Shown here one piece after another: positions 58,465 to 64,000 of a stretch of 64,000 bases of DNA. Where the stretch lies: assembly GCA_963921195.1 (NCBI GenBank), contig OY992536.1:286707530-286771529 (forward strand). Reading direction: 5' to 3'. The position numbers were made by a program, and so were the translations under genes. Below the pieces are notes generated by a model. That model saw only the letters and a list, made by a program, of their open reading frames with translations, was not told the origin of the DNA and made no database searches. How positions within the stretch are numbered: position 1 is the stretch's first letter; every line of letters starts with the position of its first letter. Source of the stretch: Pegoplata infirma. Its lineage: Eukaryota > Arthropoda > Insecta > Diptera > Anthomyiidae.

Positions 58465-58913
58465 ATACCCTCCAACCACAGTATGGGGGTATACTCACTT
58501 TGTCATTCCGTGTGTAACACATCGAAATATCGGTCGGGGGCCCCACAAAGTATATATAATATTGATCCATGATAGAATCTAAGACATTCTAGCGATGTCC
58601 GTCCGTCCGTCCGTCCAAACCGTCAGTCCAAACCAAAAGAGCTAGACCCCTGAAATTGGGAAAGAATATCTCTTATTTTACTGGTAAGGTTAAGTTCGAA
58701 GATGGGCAAAATCGGACCAGGGGGAAAAAAGTTCCCCCTTGAAGAACTAAAATGACCCCTGAAAAATACGATATTTTTACGAGTTTTTTTTTAATTTTTG
58801 CTCAACAAATGTAACATTTGTATGCCCTATTATGTTTTTTTTTTATTTTAAACGTGTTGGAGGGTATGAAAGATTCGGTACAGCCGAATTTAACACTTTT
58901 ACTTGTTTTTTTT
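58465..58913 (+). mobile_element. Helentron family B2 (short)
   Basis: Starts ATACCCTCCAACCACAGTAT; contains ACTTTGTCATTCCGTGTGTA, GAAATATCGGTCGGGGGCCC and CCGTCCGTCCGTCCGTCC. It ends GGAGGGTATGAAAGATTCGG, hairpin TTCGGTACAGCCGAA, ACACTTTTACTTGTTTT. Complete at both ends, 449 bp, non-coding. Confidence 0.85.
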
Positions 58914-59250
58914 CATTTAAAACAAAATTTTATGATATTTGCCCCACATTGGGCGCCAATATAATTTGCAACCAAAATTAGAAAAGTTTTTTACTTTTCA
59001 AAGTGATTATAAAATAAAATGTATTAATTTACAAAAATTTTACTTATTTAATGAAAACAGAAAAATTGTTTTGCCCCGTGTTGGGCGCCATTAAATATTA
59101 AAGTCTTTTGTTAGTAAAAATGTTTCCCAATATTTTTTTTTCTTTTCAAGATAAAATCGAGTATTAAATTGCAAAGCTTTTTTTAATTTCAATAAGAAAA
59201 TTTATTTTTTAAATCCCCACTTGGGCGCCAATAACATGAAGCAGTTATTT

Positions 59251-60637
59251 TTATACCCTCCATTAATTGTTAGTGATAAGTCATCGTTTGTAACTCATCG
59301 AAATATCGTCCTGAAATCCCATAAAGTATATCGAGGGCAAATATTCAAAGCTTGCTATCTGCATAATGACAAATTTTTAGGAGATCGAAAATAACTGTTA
59401 TTTTTAAGTAATTCTAAGAATTTTTTTATTAATCTTTTTTCTACACTATTCTATCGAAAGCTCCCTTTCGAAAATATTGCAGATAGCAAGTTTTTTGGTG
59501 ACAGGATATAAGCCCCACGGGCATTATCCCCATAACGGAAATGGGGATTATGACCCAATGCATTACGGACATAATCCCCATAATAGTTGTGGGGACTATG
59601 ACCATTTCAAAAACGGTCATAATCTCAATGGGGATTATGTCCCTTCCCAGTTGGGATTACGACCGAAAGTTTTTCGGTCATAACCCCCATTCATATTATG
59701 GGGACTAACAATAAGTCCAAAACAATTTCGGTCATAATCCCTTTATTTTTCGGAGAGGGTGGGTTTAATGCATGGGGTTTGTAAGCCCGGCCGAAGGCCG
59801 GCTATTCAGAAAAACTTTTAAGACAAAAAAAAAAAAAAAAATTTCACATAATTATTGGGATTATGACCTATTATTATAGTAGACATAATCACTGTAATGG
59901 GGATTATGTCCACTTTTTACGTGGTCATTCTCCCCATAAAACTGGGAATTATGTCTATTTTTTATTGGGATTATGCCCACATTTTTTTCGGTCATAGTCC
60001 CCACTACCGTTATGGGGATTATGACCGAATTCGTTTTGTTCATAATTCATAATAACGGAAATTGGGGTTATGCCCGTGGGGATTATGTCATGTTACCAAG
60101 TTTTTTATATTCGACCACGATATACTTATATTATTGATCAGTGGTCGATATTAAGACATTCAAGCAATGTTTGTCTGTCTGTCTGTTGAAATTGCGATCA
60201 CATCCAAAATATTGCACAGATTTGACTAAAACTGAACATATTACCTTGCAGTTACTCCGAAAAGTTTAGTATTGCATTTGAACGATATCGGTTCATGCGT
60301 TCAAAAGTTATGAACGAAAATGTAAGGACACCTCAAAAATTTTAGTACATTCAACATAACCTAAAAATACAAAATGCTTTAATTCGGCTTATGTGAACAT
60401 AATTGAACACCAATTGGTATTTAAACAAGTACCAACATATTTTGAGACAAAAAAAGAAAAAATCGCGGATTTTTTTTACCAAATTTTTTTTTCGCGGAAA
60501 TTTTTTTTCAGAAAAAATTTTTTTTTTTCAAAAGTGATTTTCTTTTAAATAAAGTTTTTTGCAAAAATTTTTTAGAAATTGTGGAGGGTATCACTACATT
60601 CGGCAAGGCCGAAATTAACTTTTTTACTTCTTATTTT
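59251..60637 (+). mobile_element. Helentron family B interrupted by a foldback element
   Basis: Starts TTATACCCTCCATTAATTGT (59251), continues AACTCATCGAAATATCGTCC and CATAAAGTATAT. After the insertions it has GTCTGTCTGTCTG (60174), CGATATCGGTTCATGCG, and ends GGAGGGTATCACTACATTCG, hairpin TTCGGCAAGGCCGAA, ACTTTTTTACTT. A further inverted pair CTTGCTATCTGCA / TGCAGATAGCAAG (59353, 59478) just left of the foldback suggests another small insertion. Confidence 0.8.
59497..60097. mobile_element. 601-bp foldback element with 9-bp target duplication
   Basis: Termini GGTGACAGGATATAAGCCCC and the inverse of GGTAACATGACATAATCCCC, continuing with ACGGGCAT on both sides. Flanked by AAGTTTTTT on each side (59488-59496, 60098-60106), a 9-bp duplication suggestive of Mutator-like elements. 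The interior is a chain of palindromes built on CATAATCCCCAT / ATGGGGATTATG with GGTCAT/ATGACC tails, so single strands fold into several hairpins. The frames at 59477-59683 and 59861-60043 are this repeat translated and are not genes. Confidence 0.8.
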
Positions 60638-60704
60638 TGTACCCAACATTGCGTCGAAACTCTGCAAAATCTGCACTGAAAACCCCATGTTGGGCGCCAT
60701 TTAA

Positions 60705-62790
60705 CTTATGCAACAAAATCACCTAAAATTTTTATTATCAATAAAATTTTCTATCATATGTTTAATAGTTATTTGATGTAAATTTTCTTTGGCCAATAAT
60801 AATTTAAATAATTACCAATCAATAATAAAATTGCACCCTCCTGTGTCTGTGACTTACGTTTTCAAATAAAAATTTTAACAATATGCAAAAAATTTCTATA
60901 ATCTCGAAAATTAGGTCTATTCTCCCCCCTATTTGCAGCAGAAATATATAAAAATGGCATAGTCAGAGAATAAGAAAAAGAAAATATGACACTAAACCAT
61001 TTGATGACATTAATATGATTTAATGCATTAATTACCCGCCTCTTATAAGAAACCTTAGACATGCCAAATATTCACAAAAAAACAAAAATCTATCCATCTA
61101 TTGTATACATTCCCTTATTAAAAATGCGAGTGGGGGTGATAAAAATCAATTGCCAACAAAACCATAAAAGCCACTCAAGGAAAAATACTTGAACTACTCT
61201 TTATAGCAACAACCGAAAAAAAGACACAAACAACCAACATAAATTGGCAAACTTATACAACAAACTAAAAGTATGCAACATTTTTTTTCTGTGTTAAAAG
61301 AATTCCCAAAATCCCTGAAGAGGATTTACCCTTAAAAGAAATGAACAAAAAATATATAAAAATGAAAATATAGAAATATGACAGATACCGAAATATGTAA
61401 AAAAAAATAACTTCATGTAATTGACGTCAATTCGTATTTCGCACCGTGAATAATAAAACATCTTTTCCAACAATAACAACCATCCAAACAAACAGGCAAC
61501 ACCAATGTGAAGCCAAAAAGTATGCTATACTTATTATCATCAGTGGTTGGTTATATAGATATTTCGTTTATACTCGCACATACATTCATAAAAAGGATAT
61601 TGAAAATTATGTTTATAGGTTAGGGAAGGAAGTATACATATTTATATATACAGATATGGAAACATGTATTTTACAGAATTTTCGATAATGGTTGTTAGTA
61701 ATAAACCATATAAAAGAAATTCATGTTAGATAGCAAAAAAAATAAAAAAAGCCTATACAAAACAAATATGTAGAGCAGGCAATAATCAGGATTATTGAAA
61801 ATTTAATATTAAGGGTGGCTTAGAAAAATTTAAGGTGTACTCATATTTCATTTATTAAAGAAATTAAATATTTTTTTTTTTACATATTTATATTAAGCCC
61901 ACAAAAATCCTTCAAACATATTAAACACATATGTCCCTTGAATTAAAACAGCGACAGGATTTTTTAAACATATTAAAATTTTCAAGTTTTAATTTTCTAT
62001 TTCTTAATGAGATTTTTTTTGTTAATTTTAATTCTGTCACAGTTTAAGTGTTCACTTACAGCCTTTGAGTCAGGAAGTTGAAAAAAAGGGTTCATTAATT
62101 AACTTTTCTTTTTTAACGGTTGACACCTTGTTACTTTGTCGTTTTTGTGCGTTTTTGAAGGAGTCTGTAGAGAAAATAGCTTTTACGTTTGTTTTTTAAT
62201 GAATTTTTAAAATGACAATTTCATTAACTAAATGCTAGTCACGTATGTTGTATTTTCAAGAGGATTATTATATTTCTTTTTTGTTGCCTCTTTTTCATTT
62301 TTTTTTTTGCGTTAGCTAAGAAATAAAGAAGTTAATTAAAAAAAATTTCCTAAGTAGTCTAAAAGGTGTTAAAAGCTTTAAAAGTTAAGCTTAATTAAAA
62401 AATAGAAACAAAATAATGAAATATTTGAAAATATAAATTAAATTTTCTGGAGGTGAACATAAATGTTGATAGATGAGGCAGTAAAGATATTCAGATATTT
62501 AGTTTTCATAATTAAAAAAAAAAAATATGTGATGGAACTGAAAAAAGGGACGAACTTGTTAGATATTTAAAAATTTTAGACATTTTAAGAAATTTTTTCA
62601 AAAGAAGCCTTAAAAGATCTTAAACTCTTTAAGGTAGAACAAATTAGTAAAGAAATGTGACCTCACAAATTCTAAACAAATCAACAATGTCGATCAATCG
62701 TATTGAAAAATGGTCAATCTTGTGAGACATTAAAAACTTTCAGACATTTTTGATAAATTTTATAAAAGAAGCACTAAAAGCTTTTAAACC
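60705..62790. other. A/T-rich intron, no gene
   Basis: Low complexity with no M1-M3 motif, exon or transposon terminus recognised. Small frames of 65-80 codons show no domain. Confidence 0.5.
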
Positions 62791-62794
62791 AATG

Positions 62795-63125
62795 GTTCCT
62801 AACCTTTGATTCTCGCCCCACTGGGGGGTAATTTGAAGCTTCCAGGGGGGCAACGAGCAAATTTTCAAGACTTTTTTAGTCAAATTAACTACATAAACAA
62901 TTTTTTTTTTAGCAAAATTAACTAAAAAAAATTTTGGTAATCGAATAAAACGTTCACTAAAAACTTAGTTTAAATACTTATTTTACAAAAACTCTGCTAA
63001 GACAGTAGTAATTTTTCATTAGAAACAAAAATTAGAAAAATTAGCAATTTTTTCTTGAGTGTAGGGGGGACAAGGCAATTTTTTTAACTTAAAAGTGGGG
63101 CGTGGCGTAAAAAGGGTTTAAATTG
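62795..63125. mobile_element. Possible hAT remnant
   Basis: AATGGTTCCTAACCTTTGAT at 62793 resembles a common hAT terminus, followed by CGCCCCACTGGGGGGTAATT. Toward the other side are TAGGGGGGACAAGGC and GTGGGGCGTGGCGTAAAAAG, phrases usual in such elements, but no matching right terminus or target duplication is found. Confidence 0.4.
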
Positions 63126-63160
63126 TTTTAAACCCTTTAACTGAAAGCAAAATAAATTAA

Positions 63161-63760
63161 AAACAAGTAAAAAAGTTAAGTTCGGCCTTGCCGAATGTAG
63201 TGATACCCTCCACAATTTCAAAAAGATTATTGAAAAAAACTTTATTTGAAAGGAAATTTCTTTTGAAAAAAAAAAAAAAAAAAAATTGAAAAAAAATTTC
63301 CGGAAAAAAAAAAATTTGGTAAAAAAAAAAAAATCCGCGATTTTTTTCTTTTTTTGTCAAAAAATATGTTCGTACTTGTTTAAATACCATTTGGTGTTCA
63401 ATTACGTTCACATATGTCAACCAGCAGCCGAATTAAAGCATTTTGTATTTTTAGGTTATGTTGAATGTACTAAAATTTTGGAGGTGCCCTTATATTTTCG
63501 TTCATAACTTTTTAACCACTGAACCGATATCGCTCAAATGCAATACCAAACTTCTCGGGAGAACTTCCAATAAATATGTTAAGTTTCAGTCACCGTGATC
63601 ACCATTTCCACAGACAGACAGACGGACATCGCTAGAATGTCTTAAAATCGGTGATCATGAATATATATACTTTATGGGGTCCCAGACCGATATTTCGATG
63701 AGTTACAAACGGAATGACAAACTTATATATACCCTCTATCACTAAGTGGGGGGTATAAAA
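63161..63760 (-). mobile_element. Helentron family B, complete copy, minus orientation
   Basis: From AAACAAGTAAAAAAGTTAAG and hairpin TTCGGCCTTGCCGAA to TATATACCCTCTATCACTAA, GTGGGGGGTATAAAA. Contains all blocks seen in the interrupted copies (CGATATCGCTCAAATGCAAT, GACAGACAGACGGACATCGC, CTTTATGGGGTCCCAGACCG). This is the reference used here for the split copy at 52433-54401. The frame at 63157-63420 translates its poly-T part and is not a gene. Confidence 0.87.
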
Positions 63761-63852
63761 ATCCTAAAAAATGCTGTAAAGTAAGAATAAGATTGTTTAA
63801 TTAACTGTCAGGAAATAAAGACAAATTTCATTAAAGCCATAAAAGCTTTTAG

Positions 63853-64000
63853 TTTTTATACACTCCAACCACAGTATGAGGGTATACTCACTTTGTCATT
63901 CCGTTTGTAACGCATTGAAATATCGGTCGGGGACCCCACAAAGTATAAATATTATTGATCGATTCTAAGACATTCTGTGCATGTCCGCTGTCCGTCCGTC
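63853..64000 (+). mobile_element. Helentron family B2, cut by window end
   Basis: TTTTTATACACTCCAACCAC, then the same ACTTTGTCATTCCGTTTGTA, GAAATATCGGTCGGGGACCC and TGTCCGTCCGTC as 58465-58913. Continues past 64000. Confidence 0.85.

Larger units (their letters stand above)
57905..60705 (-). repeat. M2 array D: eight motifs in tRNA orientation
   Basis: Copies near 57911, 58061 (both GGCCCCACGTTGGGCGCCA, an exact match to the tRNA-Lys 3' end with CCA), 58196 and 58380 (decayed), 58941, 59073, 59215 and 60683. The pair 57911/58061 and the pair 58941/59073 with their spacers form a duplication of about 1.03 kb. Orientation is opposite to array C, so the two arrays are inverted repeats about 3 kb apart. 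Helentrons at 58465-58913 and 59251-60637 interrupt it. Confidence 0.85.

Noticed and set aside
59477..59683. His/Asn/Gly-rich repeat protein of 68 codons
   Set aside because: Product of the foldback element's CATAATCCCCAT palindromes; opposite-strand frames look the same.
2385..60699. M2 motifs as tRNA-Lys genes or pseudogenes
   Set aside because: Only the last 18 nt match and they include the CCA complement, which genes lack; no cloverleaf or anticodon sequence precedes them.
28700..64000. Downstream hth exons (linker, homeodomain)
   Set aside because: I looked for the PPSSSLSYGG linker and the WFINARRR homeodomain region and saw no match on the plus strand; they must lie beyond the window.

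Overview
The window is eukaryotic, very A/T-rich intronic DNA from a higher fly, most likely a calyptrate such as a blow fly, house fly or flesh fly. The evidence is three short, phase-0 exons on the + strand whose translations are near-identical to Drosophila Homothorax, embedded in long introns (5.2 kb, 14.3 kb and at least 35 kb) full of insertions. The species call is inference; the gene call is firm. The host gene is homothorax (hth), a TALE/MEIS homeobox gene. The exons at 8843-8893, 14046-14096 and 28394-28579 encode the end of the MEINOX (HM) domain that binds Extradenticle, plus the start of the linker. Upstream coding exons and the homeodomain exons are not in the window. I found no other intact protein-coding gene.

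The 28.6 kb exon boundary is the key functional site. The 5' splice site lies inside a 20-position stem (28576-28595 with 28680-28699), and intron read-through gives a 25-codon tail ending at 28654. This matches the known ultraconserved hth intron-retention element that yields homeodomain-less protein. About 1 kb downstream, an isolated 40-nt island (29604-29643) is complementary to two blocks of the same element, and one of those helices is mutually exclusive with the local stem. This looks like a two-state RNA switch.

The introns carry three families of short conserved, near-palindromic motifs separated by diverged A/T-rich spacers. M1 (GCAACATGTTGCTGCAACAT) has roughly 70 copies, found only at 5.9-23.9 kb around the two 51-nt exons. 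M2 (TGGCGCCCAACnTGGGGC) has about 27 copies at 2.4-4.0 kb and 49.8-60.7 kb. It equals the complement of the 3' end of mature tRNA-Lys including CCA, that is, a retroelement primer-binding site. M3 (AAAAGCTTTT) is dense at 18.7-20.3 and 25.3-28.2 kb.

Mobile elements include about nine Helentron/DINE-type elements, PIF/Harbinger-like elements with CAAGGGAAGT ends and TAA duplications, hAT-like elements with 8-bp duplications, several foldback or MITE-like elements, and two decayed LINE fragments (33.3-34.4 kb and 52.8 kb). Nesting is clear at 45.4-48.8 kb and 52.4-54.4 kb. The paralogous repeat units of the M1 array give 'empty sites' that define several insertions exactly.

Layout: 1-8.8 kb intron with M2 array, minisatellite and M1 array; 8.8 kb exon; 9.8-12.7 kb M1; 14.0 kb exon; 14.2-23.9 kb M1 plus M3; 25.3-28.2 kb M3; 28.4 kb exon plus RNA-structure element; 29-32 kb A/T homopolymer tracts; 32.5-48.8 kb transposon graveyard; 48.8-60.7 kb M2 arrays with nested Helentrons; 60.7-64 kb A/T-rich intron with two more Helentrons.
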